This document shows positions 27,420 through 36,996 of a stretch of 64,000 nt of DNA, in pieces. The stretch is taken from assembly GCF_010499455.1 (NCBI RefSeq), contig NZ_JAAGOH010000016.1:1-64000 (forward strand). The letters are read 5' to 3'. Below the pieces are notes generated by a model. The model searched no databases, was not told the origin of the DNA, and saw only the letters and a program-made list of their open reading frames with translations. The translations under genes were made by a program, and so were the position numbers. This stretch comes from Ideonella livida (lineage in GTDB: Bacteria; Pseudomonadota; Gammaproteobacteria; Burkholderiales; Burkholderiaceae_C). Position 1 is the first letter of the stretch. The number at the start of each line of letters is the position of its first letter.

Positions 27420-29263
27420 AGACGGACCTGCAGTCGCTTGAGGGTTTCCTGGAGCACCTCGTTGTCAGGTTCCATGGCCTGCGCCTGCCGGAACCGCTCC
27501 AAGGCCTGCGCGTGGTGACCTTGCTGCCAGAGAACCTCTCCCAGGTGCGCCCCGACCTCCGCATGCGGGCGACGGGCGATGGACTTCTCCAGCAGCTCGC
27601 GCGCCGCTTGCAGCCGGCCCAGGCGGTAGTTCACCCAGCCCAGGCTGTCGATGATGTACGGATCGGCGGGTGAGAGCTTGATGGCCCGCTGCAGCAGGCT
27701 TTCGGCTTCTTCAAGTCGCAGGTTGCGGTCTGCCAGGCTGTACCCCAAAGCATTGAACGCGGACGCGTCGTCCGGCTTCAGGCTGATGACCCGGCGCAGC
27801 AGCACCTCCATGTCTTCCAGTCGCTGTAGCCGTTCGGCCGTCATGGCCAGCTCGTAGGTCACCCCGCTGTCCTCGGGGGTCTCCCTGAGCAGGCCCAGCA
27901 GCAGGTCATAGGCGCGTTGCCATTGCTTGGCCTCACGCAGCACCTGCACTTGCGCCAATACGCGGTGGCGTGGGCTGACGTCTTCCTTGACGGGCGTTTC
28001 GCGCACCATGCGCAGCGCCGCCTCCAGCTCACCCCGGCCGGCCTGCAGCTGCGCGCGCCGGGTGACCACTTCCAGGGTCCAGCGCTCCCGGGGAATCAGA
28101 TCGAGTTCGGCCTGTGCCTGGGTGGGCTGGCGGCGTTGTTCCAACGCCTGGGCCAGCCACAGCCGCGCCTGGTCCTGGGCTGCCTCGATCCGTTCACGCT
28201 GACGGGGCGTGGCGGTCGGGGTTTCCTGAAGCTCGGGGTCGGCAGCGGTGGCGGTAGCCTCCCCCGCCGTGGCCTCAGACTTCTCCGACAAGCTGAGATA
28301 GCGGCGCAGGGCCGCCTCTGCCTCTTGCGGCTGGTGGATCTGGAGGAGCGTGCCTCCCAGGGTGAACCAGGCGGAGGCCATGTCCGGCGCTTCGGCCACC
28401 ACGCGCCGCAATTGCTGGCCCGCCTCGACCAGTCGACTTGCCTCGCTGAGTTGCTGGGCGTAGGCCACACGCACCGGTAAGGCCGCCCCGCGGCTGTCTA
28501 GATAGCGCATCACCAGCGCTTCGGCCTCGGGGCGGCTGTTCATCAGCTCCAGCGCCACCCGCAGGCCGTCCAGGGCACGGGGATCTTCGGCCAGCACCTT
28601 GCGGGTCAGGGTCAGCGCATCGTCAGGCAAGTCGGCAGCCAGGGAGAGCCGGGCCAGCGCGGCGCGGGCGGCCACCCGGGTGCCGGCGGCATCGACAAAC
28701 GGGGCCAGCGCATGCTGGGCCGCTGCCAGCACACGGCTCTTTTCCTCCGGCGCGCTCAGGAAGCGTGGCAGACCGGCGATGAGTGCCGAGCGCTCGGCAG
28801 GCGGGGTCAGGCGCAGCAGCTGGCGCAGGGTCTCCCCCAAGTCCTCCAGCCGCTGGGTCAGCAGCAGCACATGGACCTCCAGCCGCACGGCTTCCACGGC
28901 GTCTGGCTTGACCTGACGCCAGGCACGGGTAGCTTGTAGCGCATGGTCGGCGGACCGCCCCGCCAGCGCCATTTCGAAGGCGCGGCGGAACAGTCCCTCG
29001 TCGCGGGTCCGGCGGCCGGCGTCCAGCAACACGTCGAAAGCGCTGCGCCATTGCCCCTGGCGTGCGGCCAGTTCCACATCCAGCAACTGCTCGAGCAGGC
29101 GGCCGTCGAGCTGGGAACGCGGTGGCGGAGGCTCTGCAGCAGGGGCTTGCGCCATGGCGGGGGTGGACAAGGCGGCCAGCAGCGCGGCCACCGGCATCCA
29201 GGGCGACTGAAGGCGGCCAAAGAGCCCGCTGTGTGTGCGGGCGTGACGGGGGCGACGGTTCAT
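27416..29263 (-). CDS. Exported tetratricopeptide-repeat protein
   Basis: This is a 615-residue protein with a signal peptide (hydrophobic PVAALLAALSTPAMAQ) and many TPR repeats over the mature part. Clear repeats near the C-terminus are AFNALGYSLADRNLRLEEAESLLQRAI-like and IDSLGWVNYRLGRLQAARELLEKSI-like units, and AHLGEVLWQQGHHAQALERF. A Glu/Ala/Thr-rich linker lies in the middle. An AGGAG ribosome-binding site precedes the ATG at 29263. It is coupled to lolB and diverges from mutM. A role in outer-membrane assembly is inferred from the neighbourhood only. Confidence 0.85.
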   Translation of the reverse strand: MNRRPRHARTHSGLFGRLQSPWMPVAALLAALSTPAMAQAPAAEPPPPRSQLDGRLLEQLLDVELAARQGQWRSAFDVLLDAGRRTRDEGLFRRAFEMALAGRSADHALQATRAWRQVKPDAVEAVRLEVHVLLLTQRLEDLGETLRQLLRLTPPAERSALIAGLPRFLSAPEEKSRVLAAAQHALAPFVDAAGTRVAARAALARLSLAADLPDDALTLTRKVLAEDPRALDGLRVALELMNSRPEAEALVMRYLDSRGAALPVRVAYAQQLSEASRLVEAGQQLRRVVAEAPDMASAWFTLGGTLLQIHQPQEAEAALRRYLSLSEKSEATAGEATATAADPELQETPTATPRQRERIEAAQDQARLWLAQALEQRRQPTQAQAELDLIPRERWTLEVVTRRAQLQAGRGELEAALRMVRETPVKEDVSPRHRVLAQVQVLREAKQWQRAYDLLLGLLRETPEDSGVTYELAMTAERLQRLEDMEVLLRRVISLKPDDASAFNALGYSLADRNLRLEEAESLLQRAIKLSPADPYIIDSLGWVNYRLGRLQAARELLEKSIARRPHAEVGAHLGEVLWQQGHHAQALERFRQAQAMEPDNEVLQETLKRLQVRL

Positions 29264-29383
29264 CCAGGCTCCTGGAACGGCGGAATACGGCCTGTGCTGC
29301 CGGGGGGCGCAAGACACCCGGAGATTCTAGAAGTCTGCCCGACCGAGCTTGGACCTGATGCGAGGTCGGGAAAGGGAGGCGGC

Positions 29384-29389
29384 TACAGT
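29384..29389 (+). promoter_or_regulatory. -10-like TACAGT close to the mutM start
   Basis: TACAGT ends 5 nt before the mutM ATG and no Shine-Dalgarno sequence follows it. If used, the transcript would start at the initiation codon. There is no obvious -35 box. Confidence 0.4.
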
Positions 29390-29394
29390 GCGTC

Positions 29395-30222
29395 ATGCCT
29401 GAATTGCCCGAGGTCGAGGTCACCCGCCAGCGCCTGCAGCCGGTGGAGGGGGCCACCATCCAGTGTCTGACCCTGGGCAAGCCTTTGCGCTGGCCCTTGG
29501 GCTGCGAGCCCGCGGATTTGGTGGGTTGCCGGATCGGTGCCCTTTTGCGCCGCGGCAAATACCTCTGGATGCCCTTGTCCCGCCAGGGCGCACCGGCAGG
29601 GGGACTGCTGTGGCATCTGGGCATGTCGGGCGCCCTGTCCTGGCTGGTTCCACCCCTGCCCGCCGGCCCGCATGACCATGCCGACCTGCATACCGACCGG
29701 GGATTGCTGCGGCTGACCGATCCGCGCCGCTTTGGTGCTTTGGTATGGGGCCCCGCGTGGGAGGCGCCACCGGTGGCAGGCATGCTGGCGCGCCTGGGCC
29801 CTGAGCCCTGGGATCCGACGCTCACCACAGCGCGGTTCCATGCGGCATTGCAAGGGCGGCGTGTGGCGATCAAGCCCCTGCTGCTGTCCGGTACGGTGGT
29901 GGTGGGTGTGGGGAACATCTACGCCAGCGATGCCCTATTCGAGGCGGGCATCGATCCCCGCACCCCTGCGGCACATGTCGGGCAAGCGGGGGCCGCCCGG
30001 CTGCTGGAGTCGGTACGCCGGGTGCTGTCGGAGGCCATCGCCGCCGGGGGCTCCAGCCTCAAGGATTTCCATGGTCCGGATGGCGCGCTGGGCCACTACC
30101 AGCGCACCGCCCGGGTCTATGGCCGCGCGGGTGAGGCTTGCAGCCGCTGCGGTGGGGGCATCCAGCGCTTGGTGCAGGGACAACGCGCCACCTATTTCTG
30201 TCCCGGCTGCCAGCACCCGTAG
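29395..30222 (+). CDS. mutM: Formamidopyrimidine-DNA glycosylase
   Basis: MutM/Fpg (275 residues) removes 8-oxoguanine and ring-opened purines and cuts the backbone. The catalytic N-terminus PELPEVEV (Pro2, Glu3) is intact. So are the HLGMSG loop, RFGALVW, VGVGNIYASDALFEAGI, and the C-terminal zinc finger CSRCGG...FCPGCQ. It is divergent from the TPR gene and stands 109 bp before the dynamin-like gene, with mutY next. The two 8-oxoguanine repair enzymes thus flank a GTPase. Confidence 0.96.
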   Translation: MPELPEVEVTRQRLQPVEGATIQCLTLGKPLRWPLGCEPADLVGCRIGALLRRGKYLWMPLSRQGAPAGGLLWHLGMSGALSWLVPPLPAGPHDHADLHTDRGLLRLTDPRRFGALVWGPAWEAPPVAGMLARLGPEPWDPTLTTARFHAALQGRRVAIKPLLLSGTVVVGVGNIYASDALFEAGIDPRTPAAHVGQAGAARLLESVRRVLSEAIAAGGSSLKDFHGPDGALGHYQRTARVYGRAGEACSRCGGGIQRLVQGQRATYFCPGCQHP

Positions 30223-30331
30223 CGCGGTGGGGGGCAACCCCGTTGGCGTCAAGGTCCAGGCTGTGCCTGCCGGGGTGGCGGACCGGGCCGGCGATGTGCG
30301 CTAGGATCGCAGCAGATTGCGAGTGCACATC

Positions 30332-32329
30332 GTGAAACACAACGCCGCCACCCCTGAACAGAGTCTGGACATGCTGCCCCAATTGGCGCCAGGGCTGGAT
30401 GCCCTCGCGGACTGGCGGCTGGCGCTGGAGCGCGATCTGGGCGCCCTGGAGGGCTACCTCGCCGACAGCGATTTGCTGGCCCCCGCGGCCGCGGCCACCT
30501 GCCGCGCCCTGCGTCAGCGGCTGACCTCCGACAAGCTGGTGGTGGCCTTTGTCGCGGAGTTCTCGCGCGGCAAGAGTGAGCTGATCAACGCCATCTTCTT
30601 CGCCGATTCCGGACGTCGCATCCTGCCGGCCACGCCGGGACGCACCACCATGTGCCCGGTGGAGCTGTGCTGGGATGGCGAGGAGCTGCCCACACTGGAT
30701 CTGCTGCCCATCGACACCCGTCAGGATGGTGGCACGCTGGCCGAATGGCGTGACCGCCGCGAGCAATGGCAACGCGTGCAGCTGGACCCGGACGACGCCG
30801 ATGGCCTGGCAGCCGCCCTGGCGCAGGTCACTCAGGTGCGCAAGGTCACCCGGGAGTACGCCAAGGCCTTGAGCTTGTGGTCCGACGAGCAGCCCAGCGA
30901 GAACCCCCCCGTCGGTGAGGATGGCCTGGTGGAGGTGCCGGCCTGGCGGCACGCCATCATCAATTTCCCCCACCCCTTGCTGCAGCGTGGCCTGGTGGTG
31001 GTGGACACACCGGGGCTCAACGCCATTGGCGCCGAACCCGAGCTGACCTTGGGCCTGCTGCCCAGCGCCCATGCGGCGCTGTTCGTGCTGGGGGCCGACA
31101 CCGGGGTCACCAAATCCGATCTGGAGGTCTGGACCGACCACTTGGGCGGTCAGGGCCTGTCGTGCTTTGTGGTGCTCAACAAGATGGACACCTTGGCCGA
31201 CCCGCTGGCCACACCCGAGGAGCAGGCCCAGGCGGTGGAGCGCCAGTGCCAGACCACCGCCAGCACCCTGGGCATTCCGCGGCAGCGGGTGTTCCCGGTG
31301 TCGGCGCGGCAGGCGCTGGCGGCCCGCCTGATGGGGGACGCGCCAGCCCTGGCGGCCAGCCGGCTGCCCGAGCTGGAGGCGGCGCTCAATGCCGACCTGC
31401 TGCCCCAGCGCCAGCGTGTGCTGGCTACCGCGGTCATCAGCGGGGTGGCCTCGATGCTGGAGAGCTCCACCCGCCGTCTGCGCGACCAGCGCCGGGCCAA
31501 CGCCGACCAAATGCTGGAGCTGCGCGGTCTGCGCGGCAAGAGCGCCGGACGTGTGGCCACCATGCTGGAGCGGGTGGGCCAGGAGCAGGCGGAGCTGGAG
31601 GAGTGCGCCAACCGGCTCAAGGCCATGCGCCTGGTGCATGCCAAGATGAACCGCGCTGCCATGCAGTGCCTGGAGTCCGACCGCATCCGTGAGTCGGTGC
31701 TCAAGATGCAGGAGTCCATCAGCAGTGGCTGGTTCAACCTGGGGGCGCGCACGGCGTTTGCCAAGATGTGCACCCAGCTGCGCGAGCTGCTGGACAACGC
31801 ACAAAAGCAGGTGCAGGAGGTCAACCAGATGCTCCAGGCCCTGTTCAACCAGCTCAATTCCGAGTTCGCCTTCACCCTCGGGCTGACCAGCGCACCCGAC
31901 CTGGGGCAGTTCAAGCGGGAACTGGAGCTCATCGAGCGCAGCTACAACCGCTACTTCAGCGTCACGCGCGCCATGCGGCTGAACTCGCCTGCCTACAGCG
32001 AGCAGTTCCAGCGCATGCTGGTTTCCAAGCTGCGGGTGGTGTTCGAGAACGCCAGCAACGAGATCGAATCCTGGAACCAGCTGGCCACCCAGCAGATCGA
32101 TGGCCAGTTCAAGGAGCGCCGGCACAGCTTCAAGCGCCGGCGCGAGAGCCTGGAGCGCATCCAGCAGGCCACCGACGGCCTGGAGCAGCGCCTGGCGGAG
32201 GTGGAGGTGCATGATGCCCGCCTCCTGGAGCAGCTGGACCGGGCCCAATTGTTGGCCGCCGAGCTGCGCGGCCGCGCCGAGCGCGGACCGGTCATGGACT
32301 GGCCTCAGGCCGAGCCCACGGCCGCCTGA
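30332..32329 (+). CDS. Dynamin-family GTPase
   Basis: This is a bacterial dynamin-like protein of 665 residues. The GTPase domain has a P-loop written AEFSRGKSELINA (GKS at about 80-82). The first glycine of the usual GxxxxGKS is Ala. G3 is VVDTPGLNAIG (DTPG at about 225-228) and G4 is LNKMD (about 283-286). The rest is helical with long coiled-coil regions (RVATMLERVGQEQAELEECA) typical of dynamin stalks. Such proteins remodel membranes or anchor DNA-related complexes; the role here is unknown. The start is uncertain: TTG at 30317 or GTG at 30332. Confidence 0.85.
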   Translation: MKHNAATPEQSLDMLPQLAPGLDALADWRLALERDLGALEGYLADSDLLAPAAAATCRALRQRLTSDKLVVAFVAEFSRGKSELINAIFFADSGRRILPATPGRTTMCPVELCWDGEELPTLDLLPIDTRQDGGTLAEWRDRREQWQRVQLDPDDADGLAAALAQVTQVRKVTREYAKALSLWSDEQPSENPPVGEDGLVEVPAWRHAIINFPHPLLQRGLVVVDTPGLNAIGAEPELTLGLLPSAHAALFVLGADTGVTKSDLEVWTDHLGGQGLSCFVVLNKMDTLADPLATPEEQAQAVERQCQTTASTLGIPRQRVFPVSARQALAARLMGDAPALAASRLPELEAALNADLLPQRQRVLATAVISGVASMLESSTRRLRDQRRANADQMLELRGLRGKSAGRVATMLERVGQEQAELEECANRLKAMRLVHAKMNRAAMQCLESDRIRESVLKMQESISSGWFNLGARTAFAKMCTQLRELLDNAQKQVQEVNQMLQALFNQLNSEFAFTLGLTSAPDLGQFKRELELIERSYNRYFSVTRAMRLNSPAYSEQFQRMLVSKLRVVFENASNEIESWNQLATQQIDGQFKERRHSFKRRRESLERIQQATDGLEQRLAEVEVHDARLLEQLDRAQLLAAELRGRAERGPVMDWPQAEPTAA

Positions 32330-32430
32330 ACCCGCTGTTGTTCACTGGCCGGCGTAGCGGCGCGGCCCTGGCGGGCGCCGCCGCCGGCGACCTTGCTACG
32401 AGGTGACCTGCGGGGCGCCCGGTCTTTTAC

Positions 32431-33486
32431 ATGACTCCACCTTCTACTTCGGCCACGCTGGCGGCTGACGTGGTGCGCTGGCAGCGCGCCCAGGGCCGCC
32501 ATGGATTGCCCTGGCAGGGCACGCGCAATCCCTACCGCGTCTGGCTCTCCGAAATCATGCTGCAGCAAACGCAGGTGTCCACGGTGCTGGACTACTACCC
32601 GCGCTTCCTCGCACGGTTTCCGGATGTGCAGTCGCTGGCCGCGGCCAGCCAGGATGAGGTGCTGGGCCTGTGGGCGGGGCTGGGCTATTACAGCCGCGCC
32701 CGCCATCTCCACCGTTGCGCCCAGGCTGTGGTGGCCGACCACGGTGGCGTCTTTCCCGCCACTGCCGCCCAGCTGCAGACCCTGCCTGGCATCGGCCGCT
32801 CCACCGCGGCGGCCATCGCCGCGTTCTGTCATGGGGAGCGCGCGGCCATCCTGGACGGCAACGTCAAACGGGTGCTGGGTCGGGCCCTGGCGTTTGGCGA
32901 GGACCTGGCCGTGCCGCGTCATGAGCGGGCCTTGTGGTCCCTGGCGCAAGACCTGCTGCCCCCGGCCGAGGACATGCCTGCCTACACCCAGGGCCTCATG
33001 GACCTGGGGGCGACGGTGTGCGTGCGACGTTCGCCCCGCTGCGGCCTCTGCCCGCTGGCCGCACGCTGCGTGGCCCTGGCTCAGGGGCAACCCGAGGCCT
33101 ATCCGGTCATCCAGCGCAAGCTCAGGCGCGGGCAGCGCCAGAACACGCTGCTGTGGATCAGCCAAGGCGAGCGCGTCTGGGTGGTGCCCCGAGCGGACAC
33201 TGGCATCTGGGCGGGCCTGTGGTCCTGGCCGGAGTACGAAGACGAAGCCCAAGCCCGGCAGGACTGTGCGGGCTGGCCAGGGCAGTGGACGGCGCTGCCC
33301 GCCTTCACCCATGTGCTGACCCACCTGGACTGGACCTTGACGCCGCTGCACCTGGCATTGCCCCCCGGCGCGGAGGCGGCGGCCTGGCCCGCGGACCGCT
33401 GGCCGCAGGGACGCTGGCTGGCGCCGGCGCAGTGGGCGGATTGGGGGCTGCCTGCCCCGCTGCGCCGCTTGCTGGGCCTGGCTTGA
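32431..33486 (+). CDS. mutY: A/G-specific adenine glycosylase
   Basis: MutY (351 residues) removes adenine mispaired with 8-oxoguanine. The helix-hairpin-helix is LPGIGRSTAAAIAAF, with the catalytic Asp in ILDGNVKRVLGR. The catalytic Glu is in WLSEIMLQQTQVSTV. The [4Fe-4S] cluster cysteines are in CVRRSPRCGLCPLAARC. The C-terminal NUDIX-like domain (GIWAGLWSWPEYE) reads 8-oxoguanine. It follows the dynamin-like gene by 101 bp and converges with the LON-domain gene. Confidence 0.96.
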   Translation: MTPPSTSATLAADVVRWQRAQGRHGLPWQGTRNPYRVWLSEIMLQQTQVSTVLDYYPRFLARFPDVQSLAAASQDEVLGLWAGLGYYSRARHLHRCAQAVVADHGGVFPATAAQLQTLPGIGRSTAAAIAAFCHGERAAILDGNVKRVLGRALAFGEDLAVPRHERALWSLAQDLLPPAEDMPAYTQGLMDLGATVCVRRSPRCGLCPLAARCVALAQGQPEAYPVIQRKLRRGQRQNTLLWISQGERVWVVPRADTGIWAGLWSWPEYEDEAQARQDCAGWPGQWTALPAFTHVLTHLDWTLTPLHLALPPGAEAAAWPADRWPQGRWLAPAQWADWGLPAPLRRLLGLA

Positions 33487-33516
33487 GCAGCGAAGGACGC
33501 CGCACCGTATGGCGGC

Positions 33517-34200
33517 TCAGATCACCTTCTTCTGTCGCAGGAAGGTGTCGATGATGTTCATGCGGGCCAGGGGGTCTTCCAGCGCCATGAGCTGCTGGCG
33601 GGCGGCCAGCGGGATGGTCAGCAGCTCGCTCCAGCGGTTGGCCACCCAGCCCAGTTCGGTGAAGCGCCGCTCGCTGGGGAAGTGGCCTGGACTGCGCAGC
33701 TCCAGGGCCGCCACCGCATGGGCCAAGGCGAAGATCGCGTCTTTGAACCGCTCCTGAGGCGGCAGGTTGGCGTCAGGCGGCAGCAGGCTGACGCCCTCGG
33801 CGCGCAACAGTCCGTTGGGACCTTCTGTCAGGCGTGCATAGCGAAAGCGGGCAGCGCCCTGGCAGCGCACGCGCAGGATGCCCGGCTTGTCGTCGGCGTC
33901 CACCGACATCAGCGTGGCCAGGGTGCCCACCGGCTCCAGCTGTACCTGGGACAGGGCGCTGTGTCCCGGCCGGCGCACTTCGGCGCCCTGCTTCAGGCAG
34001 ATCACGCCAAACGGACGCGTCTCACGCAGGCACTGGCCCATGAGGTCGATGTAACGGGCCTCAAAAACCTTGAGCGGCAGCACACCGTCAGGAAACAGCA
34101 CGGTGCTCAAGGGGAACAGCGGCAAGGGATCCAGCTGCAGGCCAGGGGTGGCCGCGGCACTGGCGGGGTGGGGCGCGGAGGCGTGGGGCGTAGCGATCAC
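33517..34200 (-). CDS. LON substrate-binding domain protein
   Basis: This 227-residue protein contains only the Lon N-terminal (PUA-like) substrate-recognition domain, from [26 protein letters not shown] onward, without ATPase or protease parts. Stand-alone LON proteins are common in proteobacteria but their role is not settled. The GTG start overlaps the rapZ stop (GTGA). The usual helical end [19 protein letters not shown] is present. It is the last gene of a nadK-recN-rapZ-LON unit. Confidence 0.88.
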   Translation of the reverse strand: MIATPHASAPHPASAAATPGLQLDPLPLFPLSTVLFPDGVLPLKVFEARYIDLMGQCLRETRPFGVICLKQGAEVRRPGHSALSQVQLEPVGTLATLMSVDADDKPGILRVRCQGAARFRYARLTEGPNGLLRAEGVSLLPPDANLPPQERFKDAIFALAHAVAALELRSPGHFPSERRFTELGWVANRWSELLTIPLAARQQLMALEDPLARMNIIDTFLRQKKVI

Positions 34201-35183
34201 GGTTTGGCGTCGAGTTCTCGGTGGCGGGTGAGGGTGGCCACCTCGGACTGGAATCGGGCGGCAAGGGTCTCGACCAGGTACACCGAGCGGTGCTGGCCGC
34301 CGGTGCAGCCGATGGCCACGGTGAGGTAGCTGCGCTGGTCGTCTTGAAAGGCCGGGAGCCAGCGGCGGATGAAGGTCGCGATCTGGTCGGTCATCTCGCC
34401 GACTTCGGGCTGTGCCTTCAGGTACTGGGCCACCCCATCGTCGCGGCCGGTCTGGGCACGCAGTTCGCGCACGTAGAACGGGTTGGGCAGCACGCGCACG
34501 TCGTAGACCAGATCGGCATCCAGGGGCACGCCATGCTTGAAGGCGAAGGACTGGAACACCAGGGTCAGCCGGCTGCCGGTGGCCTGCACCAGGTCGCGCA
34601 CCCAGTGGCGGAGCTGGGCTGGGCGCAGCAGGCTGGTGTCCAGCACGGTGGAGCGTTCCCGCAGGTCGGCCAGCAGCTCGCGCTCCAGGTCGATGGCGTC
34701 CAACAAGGCGCGGTGCGGATCCTGACCGCCCTCACCGGGTTTGCTCAGTGGATGGGGGCGCCGCGTCTCGGAGAAGCGCTTGATCAGCGAGGGGGTGTTG
34801 GCATCCAGGAACAGGCTGCGCACCTCGACGCCGTCCTCGCGCAGCTGGTCCAGCACCGGCAGCAGGAAGGGCAGGGAGCCGGCGGTGCGCACATCCACGG
34901 CGATGGCCATGCGTCGCACGCCATGCAGGCTCTCCACACGGATGAAGTCCCGCAGCAGCTCCGGGGGCAGGTTGTCCACGCAGAAGAAGCCGGCATCTTC
35001 CAGGGCATGCAGGGCCACCGACTTGCCCGAGCCGGAGATGCCAGTCACCAGGACGACGGCCCGCTGCCGTCGTTCGGTGCCGTCGGGCTCTGTGCCAAAC
35101 GTGGCTTCGGGCACCGGCGGTGAGGCTGGGCCGGAGGTGAGGTCGTGGGCGTTGGGGCGGGGCGGCAGGTCAGCTTCGGCCAT
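34197..35183 (-). CDS. rapZ: RNase adapter protein RapZ
   Basis: RapZ (328 residues) has Walker A GISGSGKS at residues 48-55, [14 protein letters not shown], the [22 protein letters not shown] motif and the C-terminal [15 protein letters not shown]. In enterobacteria it senses glucosamine 6-phosphate and guides GlmZ/GlmY sRNA decay. Here it has about 40 extra N-terminal residues before the P-loop. It lies 9 bp after recN and overlaps the LON gene. The hprK gene often found beside it in betaproteobacteria is not present. Confidence 0.95.
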   Translation of the reverse strand: MAEADLPPRPNAHDLTSGPASPPVPEATFGTEPDGTERRQRAVVLVTGISGSGKSVALHALEDAGFFCVDNLPPELLRDFIRVESLHGVRRMAIAVDVRTAGSLPFLLPVLDQLREDGVEVRSLFLDANTPSLIKRFSETRRPHPLSKPGEGGQDPHRALLDAIDLERELLADLRERSTVLDTSLLRPAQLRHWVRDLVQATGSRLTLVFQSFAFKHGVPLDADLVYDVRVLPNPFYVRELRAQTGRDDGVAQYLKAQPEVGEMTDQIATFIRRWLPAFQDDQRSYLTVAIGCTGGQHRSVYLVETLAARFQSEVATLTRHRELDAKP

Positions 35184-35192
35184 GGCTCAGGC

Positions 35193-36959
35193 TCAGCGGG
35201 TCTTCTCGGGGCGACGTCGTGCGGACGCCGCGGTGGGGGCCGCGGTGGGGGCCGCGGTGGGCGCCAGCGTGGCGGCCACCGGGCTGGCGGCGTCGTGACC
35301 GGCCAGCCGCAGCAGTTCGCGGGCATGTGCCAGGCTGGTGTCCTGTCCTGATCCCCCCAGCATGCGGGCCAGCTCAGCCTCCCGCGCAGGACCGGTCACC
35401 GGCAGGATGCGGCTGGTGGTTCGGCCCTCCTGTGTGCGCTTGGCCACCACCAGGTGGTGATGTGCGCATGCCGCCACCTGGGGCAGGTGGGTGACCGCCA
35501 GCACCTGGACGCTGCGACCCAGGGCCTGCATCAGCTGGCCCACAGCGTCGGCCACGGTGCCGCCCACACCCGAGTCGATCTCGTCAAAGATCAGGGTGTC
35601 CGGCCCCCCGGCCTGACCGTCCTGTTGCCGCGCCTGGGCGGTGGTCACGGCGATGGCCAGGGCCAGGCGGGACAACTCACCACCTGAGGCCACCTTGCCC
35701 AGCGGGCGCGGGCTGCTGCCCGCGTGCCCGGCCACCAAAAATTCCACGCTTTCCGCGCCCCAGGGCTGGGGTTCTGCCGCGGGGGGCAGGTCTACCGTGA
35801 AGCGGCCACCGGCCATGCCCAGGGTCTGCATGGCGGCCGTCACCCGCTGGGCCAGCGGCCCGGCGGCGGCCTGCCGCGCGGCGCTCAGCAGGGCGGCCTG
35901 GGCCTGCCAATCCGCCAGGGCCTGGGCCAGGTGGCGCTCCAGGGTGGGCAGGTCGGTGGCGGCTGCCAGGGCGTCCAAGGCGCGCTGGGTGTCCTGCAGC
36001 AGGCGGGGCAGGTCCTCGGGGGCTCGGCGGTGGCGCCGTGCCAGGCCCAACCACGACGCCAGCCGGCTGTCGAGCGCGGCCAGCCGCTCCGGATCGAGCT
36101 CCGTGCGGGAGAGGTAGGCGTTCAGGCCATGGCTGGCTTCGTCCAGCAGGGCGATGGCGCCTTGCAGCGCCTCGGCCACCGGCGCCAGGCGGGCGTCGTA
36201 GCGCAGCACGTCCTCCAGCCGGGCCGAGGCGCGGGCGGCCAGGCGCCCAGCGCCGGTCTCGTCCTCGTCCAACCATTGCAGGCATTGGCTGGAGGCATCC
36301 ATGAGCGCCTGGGCGTGGGACAGGCGTTGGTGCTCGGCGTTGAGCGCTTCCCACTCCCCCTCGGCCGGCGCCAGGCGTTGCAGCTCACCCAGCAGCCATT
36401 GCAGCCGATCGCGCTCCACGTCCAGCTCGGCCTGGCGGGTCCGGGCCCGTTGAAGGGCCTCTCCCGCGGCGCGCCAGCGTGCATGGGCACCGGCCACGGC
36501 GCGGGCGTCGGTGCCGGCCTGCCCATCCAGCAGGTCGCGCACCGCGGCCGGGCGGGTGAGGCCCTGCCAGGCGTGCTGGCCGTGGATGTCGATGAGCAGG
36601 TCTGCGGCTTCACGCAGCTGGGTCAGCGTGGCCGGGCTCCCATTCAAAAAAGCCCGGCTGCGGCCCTGGGCATCGATCACCCGGCGCAGCAGCAGCTCGT
36701 CGTCCACCTCAAAGCCGGCCGCCTCCAGCCACGGGCGCAGGCCCGGTGGGGTGTCGAAGCAGGCGGTGATGTCGGCGCGGTGGGCGCCTTCGCGCACCAC
36801 GCCGCCATCGGCGCGGGCGCCCAGGGCCAGCTGCAGGGCATCGATCAAGATGGACTTGCCTGCGCCGGTCTCGCCGGTGAGGGCGGAAAAGCCGGGCCCG
36901 AAGGCGACGTCCAGGGCCTCGACAATGACGAAGTCCTTCAGGGTCAGGTGCTTGAGCAT
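35193..36959 (-). CDS. recN: DNA repair protein RecN
   Basis: RecN (588 residues) is an SMC-like ATPase that acts in double-strand break repair. Walker A GETGAGKS is at residues 29-36, followed by the long Ala/Leu/Arg-rich coiled coil. The signature LGKVASGGELSRLALAI, Walker B TLIFDEIDSGVGG and VTHLPQVAA are in the C-terminal third. The very end carries three APTA units coded by three 12-base tandem copies at 35227-35262. No clear LexA box was recognised upstream. It follows nadK by 37 bp. Confidence 0.96.
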   Translation of the reverse strand: MLKHLTLKDFVIVEALDVAFGPGFSALTGETGAGKSILIDALQLALGARADGGVVREGAHRADITACFDTPPGLRPWLEAAGFEVDDELLLRRVIDAQGRSRAFLNGSPATLTQLREAADLLIDIHGQHAWQGLTRPAAVRDLLDGQAGTDARAVAGAHARWRAAGEALQRARTRQAELDVERDRLQWLLGELQRLAPAEGEWEALNAEHQRLSHAQALMDASSQCLQWLDEDETGAGRLAARASARLEDVLRYDARLAPVAEALQGAIALLDEASHGLNAYLSRTELDPERLAALDSRLASWLGLARRHRRAPEDLPRLLQDTQRALDALAAATDLPTLERHLAQALADWQAQAALLSAARQAAAGPLAQRVTAAMQTLGMAGGRFTVDLPPAAEPQPWGAESVEFLVAGHAGSSPRPLGKVASGGELSRLALAIAVTTAQARQQDGQAGGPDTLIFDEIDSGVGGTVADAVGQLMQALGRSVQVLAVTHLPQVAACAHHHLVVAKRTQEGRTTSRILPVTGPAREAELARMLGGSGQDTSLAHARELLRLAGHDAASPVAATLAPTAAPTAAPTAASARRRPEKTR

Positions 36960-36996
36960 GTGGCCCCCGGGGGGAGTCGTGCGGCGCGCCGCCGGT

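Noticed and set aside
35227-35262. Tandem 12-base repeat as a possible CRISPR or regulatory repeat
   Set aside because: Three in-frame copies code for APTA at the RecN C-terminus; this is a small coding repeat without spacers.
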